Assembly (NCBI RefSeq): GCF_001922345.1
Contig: NZ_CP018812.1
Location: forward strand, 2,046,001 to 2,110,000
From: Paraburkholderia sp. SOS3
GTDB lineage: Bacteria > Pseudomonadota > Gammaproteobacteria > Burkholderiales > Burkholderiaceae
DNA length: 64,000 nucleotides
Direction of reading: 5' to 3'
Part shown: piece by piece, positions 25,769 through 35,990 of the stretch
Position numbering within the stretch: the first letter of the stretch is position 1
How the letters are laid out: each line of letters starts with the position of its first letter
The notes under the pieces: generated by a model
Databases searched by the model: none
Told to the model about the DNA's origin: nothing
Seen by the model: the letters and a program-made list of their open reading frames with translations, nothing else
Position numbers and translations under genes: made by a program

Positions 25769-26267
25769 CTCGTCTCCTTCGAAAGAGTCTGTTGATCGCG
25801 TTATCAAGTATTGAGGACTCTTACGATGCGAGTAACACCCAACGGGTAAAGAAACCTTTTCCGTTTTTCTGTGAATCGATGCGCGGCATACGGGATCGAT
25901 CATCTGTGTCATGGATGACCAGACGGTCGTGACTTCGGCTGGCACTGACGCAGTCCCTCATTCTTGCCCCATTGCCGGCAATGCACTCGTTCGTTGAGCA
26001 TCGGGAAACAACGACGTGTGCATCGTCGATATTGAAATCGCCGGCATGCGCACGTATCCCCTTCCCCATTGTTCACTCATTCATAAGTAATTCTTGGCAA
26101 ATGAGCGATTGAACACGGAGAACGTGAGCGTGCATGCTTTAACGCAAGTATCTTGAACCATCGCTGACGATGTCAGGCACGACCTGTGACCTACCAGTCG
26201 AGGACGCGCTTTTCACGTGGCGGCGAACGCAGAGCTTCCCTGTCTCTGCAATTATGGAGTCTGCGGC
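25769..26267. other. Divergent intergenic region between porin and RND operon
   Basis: About 500 bp with no credible gene. It must carry the minus-strand porin promoter and the plus-strand efflux promoter. No local regulator gene and no obvious palindromic operator were seen. Confidence 0.5.
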
Positions 26268-29200
26268 ATGGTTGGAATCGTTCGCATCGCGTTGAGGAGG
26301 CCCTATACGTTTATCGTGCTGGCCATCTTCATTCTTATCGTCGGCATCCTCTCGGCACTGAGGACACCGACCGACATCTTCCCGGACATCAATATCCCCG
26401 TGATCGCCGTGATCTGGCAATACACCGGATTGCCGCCCGATCAGATGGAGGGGCGCGTGATGGCTCCGTTCGAACGCGTGTTGACAACCACGGTCAACGA
26501 CGTCCAGCACATCGAAGGCCGGTCCGTTTCCGGCTACGGGGTCGTCAAGATATTCTTTCAGAAGCATGCGGACATCCGCACGGCGAACGCTCAGGTCACT
26601 TCGATAGCCCAGTACATCCTCAAGCAATTACCGCCTGGTGCGACACCGCCGTTGATCGTGACTTATAGCGCGTCGACCGTGCCAATAGTCCAACTCGCAC
26701 TTTCTGGCAAGGGGCTCACCGAGCAGAACCTCGGCGACCTCGGCCTCAACCAGTTGCGACCGATTCTGACCACGGTGGAGGGCGCGTCGCTACCCTATCC
26801 CTATGGCGGGAAAACGCGTCAAGTGCAAATCAACGTCAAGGCGGCCGAACTCGAAGCGCGAGGACTGTCCGCACAAGACGTCGCAAACGCGCTTGCGGCG
26901 CAAAATCTGATTACACCGGTCGGCACTGAGAAAGTCGGTGACTATGAATACATCGTGCAACTGAACAGCGCCCCATCGTCGATTGCCGCTATCGGGAACA
27001 TCCCGATCAAAGCCGCCAACGGAACCGCGGTTTTCATGCATGACGTCGCCGATGTGACGGACGGCAGCCCGCCGCAGACAAACATCGTGCACGTCGATGG
27101 CAAGCGGTCGGTATTGCTGACGATCCTGAAGAACGGTTCGGTGTCCACGCTCGCCATCATCGCCGGGGTCAAGCAGAAAGTGGCTGATGCAAAGGCGTCG
27201 TTGCCGGACGCTCTTAAGGTCGATGTGATCGGCGATCAGTCGGTCTTCGTGCGCGCGGCGATATCCGGTGTCGCCCGCGAAGGGGTGATCGCCGCCGTGC
27301 TGACGAGCCTGATGATTCTGCTTTTCCTCGGCAGCTGGCGCTCAACGGTCATCATCGCGACTTCCATTCCGCTCGCCATTCTCGGATCAATCGCCGCGCT
27401 GTCGGCGCTCGGCGAAACGCTGAACATCATGACGCTTGGCGGACTGGCGCTCGCCGTTGGGATTCTCGTCGACGACGCCACAGTGACCATCGAAAACATC
27501 AACTGGCATCTCGAGCACGGCAAGGCGGTCGAAGACGCGATTCTTGATGGTGCCGCACAGATCGTCACGCCGGCGTTCGTGTCGCTGCTGTGTATCTGCA
27601 TCGTATTCGTGCCGATGTTTTTTCTCGACGGCGTGGCCCGCTTCCTGTTCGTACCGATGGCGGAGGCAGTGATCTTTGCGATGGTGTCGTCCTTTGTTCT
27701 TTCGCGAACGCTCGTGCCTACGATGGCGAAGTATCTGCTCAAGCCCCACGCGCCCGGGCGCTTGCCAGGAAGCTCGCCGGAACACGCGCATTTGCCGCGC
27801 AAAACGTCGAACCCACTGGTTCGCTTCCAGCGCCGGTTCGAGGCCGGCTTCGAGCGCGTCCGCATGCATTACAGCGCGATGCTCGAACTGGTGCTCACAT
27901 ACCGCCGCGTCTTCGTACCGGGCTTCTTCGCGTTTGCCGCGCTGTCGCTTGCCCTGGTGCCGTTTCTTGGCCGCAACTTCTTCCCCGATGTCGACGCCGG
28001 CGAAATCCTCATGCACGTTCGCGCGCCGGTCGGCACGCGTGTCGAGAAGACAGCCGCAATCTTCGCTGCCGTGGAAAAACACGTTCAGGCGACCATCCCG
28101 CCAACCGAACTCGGCACGATGGTCGACAACATGGGTCTGTCGATTAGCGGCCTGAACACGGCCTACAACAACACCGGCACGATCGGCTCGCAGGACGGCG
28201 ACATCCAGGTTTCGCTGAAGGAGGGGCACCGCCCCACGCGCGAATATGTGCGCAAGCTGCGTGAGACATTGCCAAAAGCGTTTCCCGGCGTCACGTTCTC
28301 GTTCCCACCGGCTGATATCGTCAGTCAGATCCTGAACTTTGGCGCACCGGCGCCGATCGATCTGCAGATTCGCGGCAGCCACTTACCGGCCGATTTCACG
28401 TATGCGAACCGGCTGCTCCGCCAGATCCGCCATGTGCCCGGCGTTGTCGACGCGCGCATCCAGCAATCGCAAAGCGATCCGCAATTCGACGTCGACGTGA
28501 ACCGGAGCCAGGCGCTGTTGCAGGGCGTCACCGAACGCGACGTGACGAATAGCCTCGTCGTGCACATGGCGGGTTCGGGTCAGGTCGCCCCGACCTACTG
28601 GCTGAATGCGGCCAATGGCGTCGAGTATCCGATCGTGCTGCAAACGCCGCAGTACGGACTTGACACACTCCCCTCGCTTGCCGATCTGCCTGTCGGAGGC
28701 GGCCCGGCTGTGAGCGACGGGCAAATCCTCGGCGGCGTGGCAACGATTCGCCGCACCACCAGCGACGCCGTCGTCGACGACTACAACATCCAGCCGATGG
28801 TCGAGGTCTTCGCAACGACGCAAGGGCGCGATCTCGGTGCGGTGGCGTCCGATCTGCAGCGCATCGTTGCCGCCAATGCGCATGCGGTGCCCAAGGGCGC
28901 GCGAGTCGTCCTGCTTGGCCAGGTACAGACGATGAACAGCGCATTCAGCGGCCTGCTGTTCGGATTGGTCGGCGCAGTCGTGCTGATTTACCTGCTGATC
29001 GTCGTCAACTTCCAGTCGTGGTCGGATCCGCTCGTGATCATCACAGCGCTGCCGCTCGCGTTGGCGGGCATTGTGTGGATGCTGTACGCCACGCACACGC
29101 CGCTGTCGGTGCCCGCGTTGACCGGTGCGATCATGTGCATGGGCGTCGCCACGGCGAACTCGATTCTCGTCGTGAGTTTCTGCCGCGAACGGATCGCCGT

Positions 29201-29483
29201 GCACGGCGACGCGCTCAAAGCGGCGCTCGAAGCCGGCGCCACGCGTTTTCGCCCCGTATTGATGACAGCACTGTCGATGATGATCGGCATGGCGCCAATG
29301 GCATTGAGCCTCGGTGAAGGGGGCGAACAGAATGCGCCGCTCGGCCGCGCGGTAATCGGCGGACTGCTCTTCGCGACTACCGCGACGCTGTTCCTCGTTC
29401 CGGCCGTCTTTTGCATCGTGCATTCACGTAAGGGTCGCGATTCCGCGCTACCGACAATTTCCCGAGGTCCCTCCCATGTCTGA
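26268..29483 (+). CDS. RND-family efflux inner-membrane transporter, 1071 aa
   Basis: ATG 26268 (MVGIVRIALRRPYTFIVLAI) is preceded by GGAG. The RND plan is complete: TM1 at the start, a large periplasmic loop (PTDIFPDINIPVIAVIWQYTG), a TM2-6 block with the proton-relay motif region GILVDDATVTIENI, a second TM7 and periplasmic loop, and TM8-12 near the end. The start without a signal and the length match the MexW/AcrB-like HAE-1 class as found in MFP-RND-OMF operons. The substrate is unknown. It overlaps the adaptor gene by 8 bp. Confidence 0.93.
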   Translation: MVGIVRIALRRPYTFIVLAIFILIVGILSALRTPTDIFPDINIPVIAVIWQYTGLPPDQMEGRVMAPFERVLTTTVNDVQHIEGRSVSGYGVVKIFFQKHADIRTANAQVTSIAQYILKQLPPGATPPLIVTYSASTVPIVQLALSGKGLTEQNLGDLGLNQLRPILTTVEGASLPYPYGGKTRQVQINVKAAELEARGLSAQDVANALAAQNLITPVGTEKVGDYEYIVQLNSAPSSIAAIGNIPIKAANGTAVFMHDVADVTDGSPPQTNIVHVDGKRSVLLTILKNGSVSTLAIIAGVKQKVADAKASLPDALKVDVIGDQSVFVRAAISGVAREGVIAAVLTSLMILLFLGSWRSTVIIATSIPLAILGSIAALSALGETLNIMTLGGLALAVGILVDDATVTIENINWHLEHGKAVEDAILDGAAQIVTPAFVSLLCICIVFVPMFFLDGVARFLFVPMAEAVIFAMVSSFVLSRTLVPTMAKYLLKPHAPGRLPGSSPEHAHLPRKTSNPLVRFQRRFEAGFERVRMHYSAMLELVLTYRRVFVPGFFAFAALSLALVPFLGRNFFPDVDAGEILMHVRAPVGTRVEKTAAIFAAVEKHVQATIPPTELGTMVDNMGLSISGLNTAYNNTGTIGSQDGDIQVSLKEGHRPTREYVRKLRETLPKAFPGVTFSFPPADIVSQILNFGAPAPIDLQIRGSHLPADFTYANRLLRQIRHVPGVVDARIQQSQSDPQFDVDVNRSQALLQGVTERDVTNSLVVHMAGSGQVAPTYWLNAANGVEYPIVLQTPQYGLDTLPSLADLPVGGGPAVSDGQILGGVATIRRTTSDAVVDDYNIQPMVEVFATTQGRDLGAVASDLQRIVAANAHAVPKGARVVLLGQVQTMNSAFSGLLFGLVGAVVLIYLLIVVNFQSWSDPLVIITALPLALAGIVWMLYATHTPLSVPALTGAIMCMGVATANSILVVSFCRERIAVHGDALKAALEAGATRFRPVLMTALSMMIGMAPMALSLGEGGEQNAPLGRAVIGGLLFATTATLFLVPAVFCIVHSRKGRDSALPTISRGPSHV

Positions 29484-30651
29484 TGAACTCACACCGCGTT
29501 CCGCGCCGCGGCGCATGCTCTCGCGCGCGGGAATGATCGGCGCTGCCGCCGCATTCGTCATTCTCGTCACAGGCACGGCGGTACGCGCCAGAAACAGTCG
29601 CGAACTCAAGGCCTGGACCGACATGCAGGCGATCCCAACCGTCACGGTTATCCGGCCAGCCCCGCCCGCGTCCGATGGTGCGCTGAATCTGCCGGGGCGG
29701 CTCGAGTCGTTTACCGATGCGCCGATCTATGCGCGTGTGAACGGCTACCTCAAATCGTGGCGCGTCGATATCGGTGACCGCGTGAAAGCCGGACAGGTGC
29801 TCGCGACCATCGACACGCCTGAACTCGATCAACAACTGATTCAGGCAAAAGCGGACCTCGCGAGCACACAGGCCGATGCCACGCTCGCAAAGACAAGCGC
29901 CGAACGCTGGCAGGCGCTGCTCGGCTCCGACGCGGTATCGCGTCAGGACGTGGACGACCGCACGCAGGACTACGCGCAAAAGAAAGCGCGCGTCGCGGCT
30001 GCGCGAGCGAATGTGGACAGGCTGATCGCGATGAAGACGTTCGCGACCATCGTGGCGCCGTTCGACGGCGTCGTCACCGCGCGCAACACGGATGTCGGCG
30101 CATTGATCGACGCGGGCAGCAGCAGTCACACGCAACTGTTCTCGGTATCGAGCGTGAGCCGGTTACGCGTCTATGTGCATGTGCCGCAATTTTATGCGCC
30201 GATGGTCAAACGTGGAGGCAGCGCGGACTTCACGGTTCCCGAATATCCGGGCCGGCATTTCACCGCGAATATTGTCGGTCTTGCCGACGCTGTCAATGCG
30301 TCATCGGGCACGACACTCGTGCAATTGCAAGTGGACAACGCGGCGCACCTGCTGCTGCCGGGTAGCTTCGTGACGCTGCATTTCGCATTGCCGGCGCCCG
30401 GTGGTGCGATGCAGATACCCGCCAGCGCGCTGATCTTCGACGAGCATGGCTTGCGTGTAGCAACCGTCGACAGCCGCGACGAAGTCAGATTCAAACCGGT
30501 GGCGATCGAGCAGGATCTGGGAAAAGCCGTAGAAATCGGCTCTGGGCTTAGCGGCAGCGACCGCGTGATCGATACGCCGCCCGATGGTCTCAGCGATGGC
30601 GATCGCGTACATATCGCGCGTAAGCGCGTCGAGGCGGCGAGTCATGGCTAG
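29476..30651 (+). CDS. RND efflux periplasmic adaptor (MFP), 391 aa
   Basis: An N-terminal membrane anchor (MIGAAAAFVILVTGTAVRA) is followed by the biotinyl-lipoyl-like half (APIYARVNGYLKSWRVDIGD, RVKAGQVLATIDTPELDQQL), an alpha-helical hairpin (LASTQADATLAKTSAERWQ), the second lipoyl half (ATIVAPFDGVVTARNTDVGA) and a beta-barrel domain. No lipobox is present. It is translated in overlap with both the pump gene and the outer-membrane channel gene. Confidence 0.93.
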   Translation: MSDELTPRSAPRRMLSRAGMIGAAAAFVILVTGTAVRARNSRELKAWTDMQAIPTVTVIRPAPPASDGALNLPGRLESFTDAPIYARVNGYLKSWRVDIGDRVKAGQVLATIDTPELDQQLIQAKADLASTQADATLAKTSAERWQALLGSDAVSRQDVDDRTQDYAQKKARVAAARANVDRLIAMKTFATIVAPFDGVVTARNTDVGALIDAGSSSHTQLFSVSSVSRLRVYVHVPQFYAPMVKRGGSADFTVPEYPGRHFTANIVGLADAVNASSGTTLVQLQVDNAAHLLLPGSFVTLHFALPAPGGAMQIPASALIFDEHGLRVATVDSRDEVRFKPVAIEQDLGKAVEIGSGLSGSDRVIDTPPDGLSDGDRVHIARKRVEAASHG

Positions 30652-32095
30652 GTTACGGGCAGTTGCGTTCCTTGCGGGCTTCGCCGCTCTGAGTGGCTGT
30701 TCGCTCGCCCCGCATTATCAGGTTCCGGATGTGCCGGTCGCCGCGCGCTATCAATCGTCGACGTCATGGACGGTCGCAGCGCCCGCCGACCGGCTCGATC
30801 GCTCGGGGTGGTGGAAACTGTATCGCGAACCTCGGCTCGACGAACTCGAAGCGCAATTGATTGCCCACAACCACGATCTGCGCGCCGCGTACTACCACTA
30901 TGTCCAATCGCAGGCATTCGTCAGGCAGGCAAGTTCGCAGTTCTATCCACAAGTTTCGGCGGGCGGCGAAGCTCAACGCGAGCGCGAGTCGGACACCCGG
31001 CCGTTGCGCAACGCGACGGCACCGACTGACTTCAACGCCGCGACGCTCGGCGCCGAAGTCGATTACGAGGTCGACCTGTGGGGGCGCGTGCGGGACTCCG
31101 TCGCTGCCAGCAAGGAAGAAAGCGAGGCCGAGAAGGACGATCTCGCGTCGATACAATTAAGCCTCGAGGTCGAACTGGCGCGCACCTGGCTCGACTTGCG
31201 CGGCGACGATCAGCAGATCAAACTGCTCGAAGACACAATCGACGCGTATCGAAAGGCGCTCGACCTGACGCGCAAGCGGCACGACGGCGGCGTGGCATCG
31301 GCGCTGGACGTTGCACGCGCAAGCACGCAGCTGTCGTTCGTTCGGTCCGATCTCACGCAGGTCCAGGCCAAACGCGCGCTGCTCGAGCATGCGATCGCTG
31401 TGCTGGTCGGCGCCTCGGCATCGGACTTCGCCCTTGCGCCGGGGGTTGGGCCGGTACCGCTGCCCGCAATTCCGGCAGGAGTGCCCGCCGAGTTGCTGCA
31501 ACGCAGGCCCGATGTCGCAGCGGCCGAGCGCCGGGTAGCGGCGGCTAATTCGAAGATCGGCGTGGCGCGCTCGGCTTACTTCCCGTCGCTCACACTCAGC
31601 GCGCAGGGCGGCTTTCAAAGTTCGGTCTACTCGGATCTGCTCGGTTTGCCGAGCTCGTACTGGGCACTCGGCCCCGCGCTCGCGGTCTATCTGTTCGACG
31701 GCGGCAAGCGGCGAGCGCAAGTCCAATCCGCCGAAGCGGCGACGGCCGAGGCGGGCGAACGTTACCGCAGCGTGGTCCTCGCGTCCTTCAGGCAGGTGGA
31801 AGATGATCTGACATTGCTTGCGCAACTTGGCATAGCGACGACCGAGCAACAACAGGCCGTGGACGCGGCCGACCTGTCGGTCGATCTCGCGCTGTCGCGC
31901 TATCGTCGGGGTGCGGTCAGCTATCTTGAAGTAGTCGATGCGCAAACCGCCGCGCTCGCGGCTAAACGCGGCGAAATAGAAATCAGGACCCGGCAGCTCG
32001 ATGCGAACGTCGACCTCGTCCGTGCGCTCGGCGGCGGCTGGCGCGTCGACGACGTCGACTCCGTCAAGACTACGCCGATGGCATCGGCGCCGTAA
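30644..32095 (+). CDS. RND efflux outer-membrane channel lipoprotein (NodT/OprM family), 483 aa
   Basis: ATG 30644 overlaps the adaptor gene by 8 bp. A lipoprotein signal ends in LSGC (FAALSGCSLAPHYQVPDVPV), typical of NodT/OprM. Two OEP repeats follow, with the conserved WWKLYREPRLDELEAQL start and the LYLFDGGKRRAQVQ-type motif (here AVYLFDGGKRRAQVQSAEAA). It completes a tripartite exporter. No terminator hairpin is evident in the 242 bp before the next gene. Confidence 0.93.
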   Translation: MARLRAVAFLAGFAALSGCSLAPHYQVPDVPVAARYQSSTSWTVAAPADRLDRSGWWKLYREPRLDELEAQLIAHNHDLRAAYYHYVQSQAFVRQASSQFYPQVSAGGEAQRERESDTRPLRNATAPTDFNAATLGAEVDYEVDLWGRVRDSVAASKEESEAEKDDLASIQLSLEVELARTWLDLRGDDQQIKLLEDTIDAYRKALDLTRKRHDGGVASALDVARASTQLSFVRSDLTQVQAKRALLEHAIAVLVGASASDFALAPGVGPVPLPAIPAGVPAELLQRRPDVAAAERRVAAANSKIGVARSAYFPSLTLSAQGGFQSSVYSDLLGLPSSYWALGPALAVYLFDGGKRRAQVQSAEAATAEAGERYRSVVLASFRQVEDDLTLLAQLGIATTEQQQAVDAADLSVDLALSRYRRGAVSYLEVVDAQTAALAAKRGEIEIRTRQLDANVDLVRALGGGWRVDDVDSVKTTPMASAP

Positions 32096-32337
32096 TGCGA
32101 TAAAGCTCAGTTCGTCGACTGCTCCACGCCAGGACAAGAACGTCGCACGACAACATTTCACTCGCGCTTGCGTCGGCCTTCGCGGGCAGCATGAATATTT
32201 TCGTAACAATATGAAGGCCATCCGTCAGACTCATGGCGACATCCCTGCTTCGCGCGCCGAACTGATATAGCATGATGCGCTCCAGATAAGAGCAGATTTT
32301 TGCGCAGCCGGAAGCCGTTTTTCGAAAGGTGCATCGA

Positions 32338-33225
32338 TTGGATATCGCCGATCTCAAGGTCTTTGAAGCAGTTGCCCGTCTCGGCAGCATGAATCGGGCG
32401 GCGGTCGAATTGCATACCGTGCAGTCGAACGTTACCGCGCGAATCCGTTCGCTCGAACGCGAGGTCGGCGTGCCGCTGTTTCAAAGACACGTTCACGGCG
32501 TCAGCATGACACCTGCAGGACAGCGCATGCTGCCGTACGCCGCGCGCATGGCGAAGCTGCTTGCCGACGCAAAAATGGCGGCTGTGGACGATGGCCCGCC
32601 CAGCGGCAACCTGAACCTCGGAACACTCGAAACGACCGCTGCCATACGCCTCGCTCCGGTCCTCGGAACGTTTACACGGATGTACCCGAGGGTAAGGTTA
32701 TCGTTGGCCACCGGCACCACCTCCGGGCTTACGCGCGATGTGATCGAGTGCCGGCTCGATGGTGCATTCGTCGCCGGTCCGCTTGACTACCCAGACCTCT
32801 TCACCGAGGCAGTCTTTCGCGAAGAGCTGGTACTGGTGAGCTCGTGCGCGATACGTTCGCTCGATGCGCTATCGACCGTTCCGGATCTGAAGCCGATTGT
32901 GTTCCGGCTAGGCTGCTCATACCGTCAGCGGCTTGAAGCGCTGCTCGCCGATATGGGAATCTTCGTTTCCGCACCGCTCGAGTTCGGTTCAATCGATGCA
33001 ATCGTCACCTGCGTCGCCGCGGGCGTAGGCGTCACACTTCTGCCACGATCGGTTGTGTCGGCAAACGCCAACCATAACCAGCTGTCCGTGCACACGCTCC
33101 CTGGCGGCAGAGGCATCGTCGAGACGCTTTTCATCCGCCGGCGCGACTCATATGTCTCCAGCGCAATGCAGTCGTTTATCGACGTCGCGCGTTCGGAACT
33201 CGGCGTACGAATGGCCGCGGCGTGA
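32338..33225 (+). CDS. LysR-family transcriptional regulator, about 295 aa
   Basis: TTG 32338 with AAAGGTG six bases upstream gives the standard start (LDIADLKVFEAVARLGS); GTG 32329 is the alternative. The helix-turn-helix reads SMNRAAVELHTVQSNVTARI, and the substrate-binding domain follows. It lies downstream of the RND operon on the same strand and may regulate it or the next genes; no divergent target reveals its role. Confidence 0.88.
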   Translation: MDIADLKVFEAVARLGSMNRAAVELHTVQSNVTARIRSLEREVGVPLFQRHVHGVSMTPAGQRMLPYAARMAKLLADAKMAAVDDGPPSGNLNLGTLETTAAIRLAPVLGTFTRMYPRVRLSLATGTTSGLTRDVIECRLDGAFVAGPLDYPDLFTEAVFREELVLVSSCAIRSLDALSTVPDLKPIVFRLGCSYRQRLEALLADMGIFVSAPLEFGSIDAIVTCVAAGVGVTLLPRSVVSANANHNQLSVHTLPGGRGIVETLFIRRRDSYVSSAMQSFIDVARSELGVRMAAA

Positions 33226-33464
33226 CGACCCTGCAAGGCTTCGACACGAGTCACCGGAAGCCATCCAGCAATCTCCGTTTCAGATATCCCCATCGCAACA
33301 AACCGCCATTGACCGAACGAGAAGCTTGTTAAGCTATTCGCACGCGTTCGCTCAACAATCCATGCATTTGGCGTCCCACGAGCAAGCTTCGCCGACGGCG
33401 ACCGAATCGCCGGGCTTCGAGCGATAACGCGGGCGGCCTTTTGACTTTTAGCGGCGAGGTGTCG

Positions 33465-34466
33465 ATGGACGAGCTCCAAATGTTGAGAGCCTTTATTGCG
33501 GCTACGCAGCACCGGAGCTTCAGTAGGGCTGCCGAGTCGCTCGGCGTAACGACCGGTGCGATTTCCAAGGCGGTCTCCAAACTCGAAGATCGCATCCAGA
33601 CGCGATTGCTGCATCGAACGACGCGTTCGATCACCCTGACCGATGCTGCGCTCGCCTACTATCAGAGTTGCAGCAGGCTCATCGAGGAACTCGACGAGGC
33701 GCATCGACGCATCATGCGACAACGAGAGGTCGACAGCGGCCGGTTGCGCCTCGCCGTTCATCACGGGCTTATCAGTCCGGTGTTTTCGCGGTTTATATCG
33801 GACTACCATTCGATAGCGCCCAACGTCAATCTTCAGGTTTCCGTCAAAAGTGGCGCAGTCAATCTGTACGACGGCCAGTTCGATATGGCCATGGTGCCGG
33901 CAGCCCTCGTTGATCAGCAAGGCGTCATTCGGCGCACACTCTACCGGTCCGCTAGCGTACTCGTCGCGTCGCCGGGTTACCTCGATAAATGGGGGACACC
34001 GAAACGATTGGCCGACCTCTCTGCCCACTATCTTTTGATTCACCCCGACCTGCGTCAGAACGGTTCCAATTCGGCCGAACTGTACGAAGACGAGCGTGCG
34101 GCGAGCGTTGTTCCCATGTCTTCGATCGACGCTGACGAGGTGTCGCTGCGCGCCGCTGCGCTCGCCGGATTAGGCATCGCCACATTGCCCGAAGCGATGC
34201 TGCACGAAGATTTGTCGGTCGGCACGCTCGTGCCGGTTCTTCCACACTGCTGCGCACGCAACCCGGCCGGCGAAATCTGCCTTTTCTACTCCGATCGGGA
34301 ACTGCTGCCGGTGCGCTCCAGAACCTTCGTCGACTTCTGCGTCGAATTCTTCAGAGAGGGCGGCCTGTATGCGCGCACCGGCGAAGCGGACGCGGCGGCG
34401 CTCGGGAAAGACGATGCCGCTCTCTGCCGACCGACACCGTCGGACACCGCGAAGCTCGCCGGGTGA
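33465..34466 (+). CDS. LysR-family transcriptional regulator, 333 aa
   Basis: ATG 33465 (MDELQMLRAFIAATQHRSFS) has GCGAGGTG five bases upstream; an in-frame ATG at 33441 lacks one. The helix-turn-helix is RAAESLGVTTGAISKAVSKL, and the effector domain is of the CrgA-like group (RLRLAVHHGLISPVFSRFI). Only 40 bp separate it from the following MFS transporter, which is the likely target or operon partner. The preceding 239 bp hold no gene. Confidence 0.9.
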   Translation: MDELQMLRAFIAATQHRSFSRAAESLGVTTGAISKAVSKLEDRIQTRLLHRTTRSITLTDAALAYYQSCSRLIEELDEAHRRIMRQREVDSGRLRLAVHHGLISPVFSRFISDYHSIAPNVNLQVSVKSGAVNLYDGQFDMAMVPAALVDQQGVIRRTLYRSASVLVASPGYLDKWGTPKRLADLSAHYLLIHPDLRQNGSNSAELYEDERAASVVPMSSIDADEVSLRAAALAGLGIATLPEAMLHEDLSVGTLVPVLPHCCARNPAGEICLFYSDRELLPVRSRTFVDFCVEFFREGGLYARTGEADAAALGKDDAALCRPTPSDTAKLAG

Positions 34467-34506
34467 ATCGGGACATGCCTTTCAATCCGAATAGTCAGGA
34501 ACCCGT

Positions 34507-35769
34507 ATGCGACGTGCAGCGACCAGCGCAACGATGACACCGGTGTTCAACGTCTGGTGGGGTGCGCTGGCGGGCATGTGTTCGAGTCTGGTGGGGATCG
34601 GCCTCGCGCGTTTCGCATACACGCCGCTGCTGCCCGCGATCATTGCCGCCCACTGGTTTGCAGCGTCGACCGCTGCTTACCTCGCTGCAGCAAATCTGGG
34701 CGGATATCTGGCCGGGGCGTTGGCGGGCGGATGGCTCTCGAGGCGTGCCGACTCTACCCTTGTGCTGCGCACGATGATGCTTCTGGCGAGCGCCTCGTTT
34801 TTTGCCTGCTCCGTGCCGGTCTCTTTTTCATGGTTCTTTGCATGGCGCTTCGCATCGGGCCTGTCAGGCGGTGCGCTGATGGTGTTGGCCGCACCGACGA
34901 TCCTTTCTCATGTGTCCTCGTCGCGCCGCGGATTCGTCGGCGGAGCGATATTCAGCGGTATCGGTCTCGGTATCGCGGCATCGGGCACCATCGTGCCGGC
35001 GCTGCTGCGCGAAAGCCTCGCCGAAACGTGGATCGGCCTCGGCGTCTGCGGGCTGTTGCTCACCGTCGTGGCATGGCATGGCTGGCCGAAGCCGCACTCG
35101 AGCACAAACGCATCCACCATCTCCCAGCAGTCGGCACAGCAACCGAAACACGCTGCTTCCCGCCGGCGGCCGCATGGACGCACTGTCACCCCTCTGGCGT
35201 TGCGCGCGTTGTACGCCGAGTACGCGTTGAATGCGGCGGGGCTGGTTCCGCACATGATCTTCCTGGTGGATTTCGTCGCGCGAGGGCTCGGCAAGGGGCT
35301 CGATGCGGGCGCGCAGTATTGGGTGATGTTCGGCCTGGGCGCGATTCTCGGGCCGCTGATTACCGGACATATCGCCGACCGCGTGGGGTTCGGTCCCGCG
35401 CTGCGCGGCGTACTGGTGCTGCAGATCGTCACGGTTGCGTTGCCCGCGTTCGATCCGGGCACCGTCGCGCTCATCGTCTCGAGCGTGCTCGTCGGCGCGG
35501 CCGTGCCGGGCATCGTGCCGCTCGTTCTGGGCCGCCTGCACGAACTGCTGGCCCACCATCCGGCCGCGCAGAAGCGCGCATGGAGTACCGCGACGACCTG
35601 CTTCGCAACGATTCAGGCGGCCGCGGCCTATGGCCTGTCCTATCTGTTCGGACACGACGGCGGCAACTACCGCATTCTGTTTGTGATTGGCACCGCGGCG
35701 CTTATTCTGGCGCTCGCGGTGGATCTGTGCTCACTGCTGTTCATCCGGCCGCGAACGCCGGCCCAATAG
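34507..35769 (+). CDS. YbfB/YjiJ-family MFS transporter, 420 aa
   Basis: Twelve hydrophobic segments with the YbfB hallmark at TM1 (GMCSSLVGIGLARFAYTPLL) and TM2 (AAYLAAANLGGYLAGALAGG). A long hydrophilic central loop (about residues 195-230, Ser/Gln/His-rich) separates the two halves. The substrate of this family is unknown. It follows a LysR gene by 40 bp. Confidence 0.88.
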   Translation: MRRAATSATMTPVFNVWWGALAGMCSSLVGIGLARFAYTPLLPAIIAAHWFAASTAAYLAAANLGGYLAGALAGGWLSRRADSTLVLRTMMLLASASFFACSVPVSFSWFFAWRFASGLSGGALMVLAAPTILSHVSSSRRGFVGGAIFSGIGLGIAASGTIVPALLRESLAETWIGLGVCGLLLTVVAWHGWPKPHSSTNASTISQQSAQQPKHAASRRRPHGRTVTPLALRALYAEYALNAAGLVPHMIFLVDFVARGLGKGLDAGAQYWVMFGLGAILGPLITGHIADRVGFGPALRGVLVLQIVTVALPAFDPGTVALIVSSVLVGAAVPGIVPLVLGRLHELLAHHPAAQKRAWSTATTCFATIQAAAAYGLSYLFGHDGGNYRILFVIGTAALILALAVDLCSLLFIRPRTPAQ

Positions 35770-35990
35770 GGCAGCCACAGTCGATTTTCGTCACAACCCG
35801 GAGCGGCTGTATGGCTTCGTACCCTATCGCGAATACACAGAAGTAAAGGGCCATCCGATCAAGATGCAATTGACTCTCGCGACACGAATAGCGTGAGGGT
35901 GCTGTGTGTTATCGCCAATGAATTGCAGCGGTACGTCACGACACATCACCCATGTTTGCGGATCGCACCGGCGAACACGCGAGGAATTTC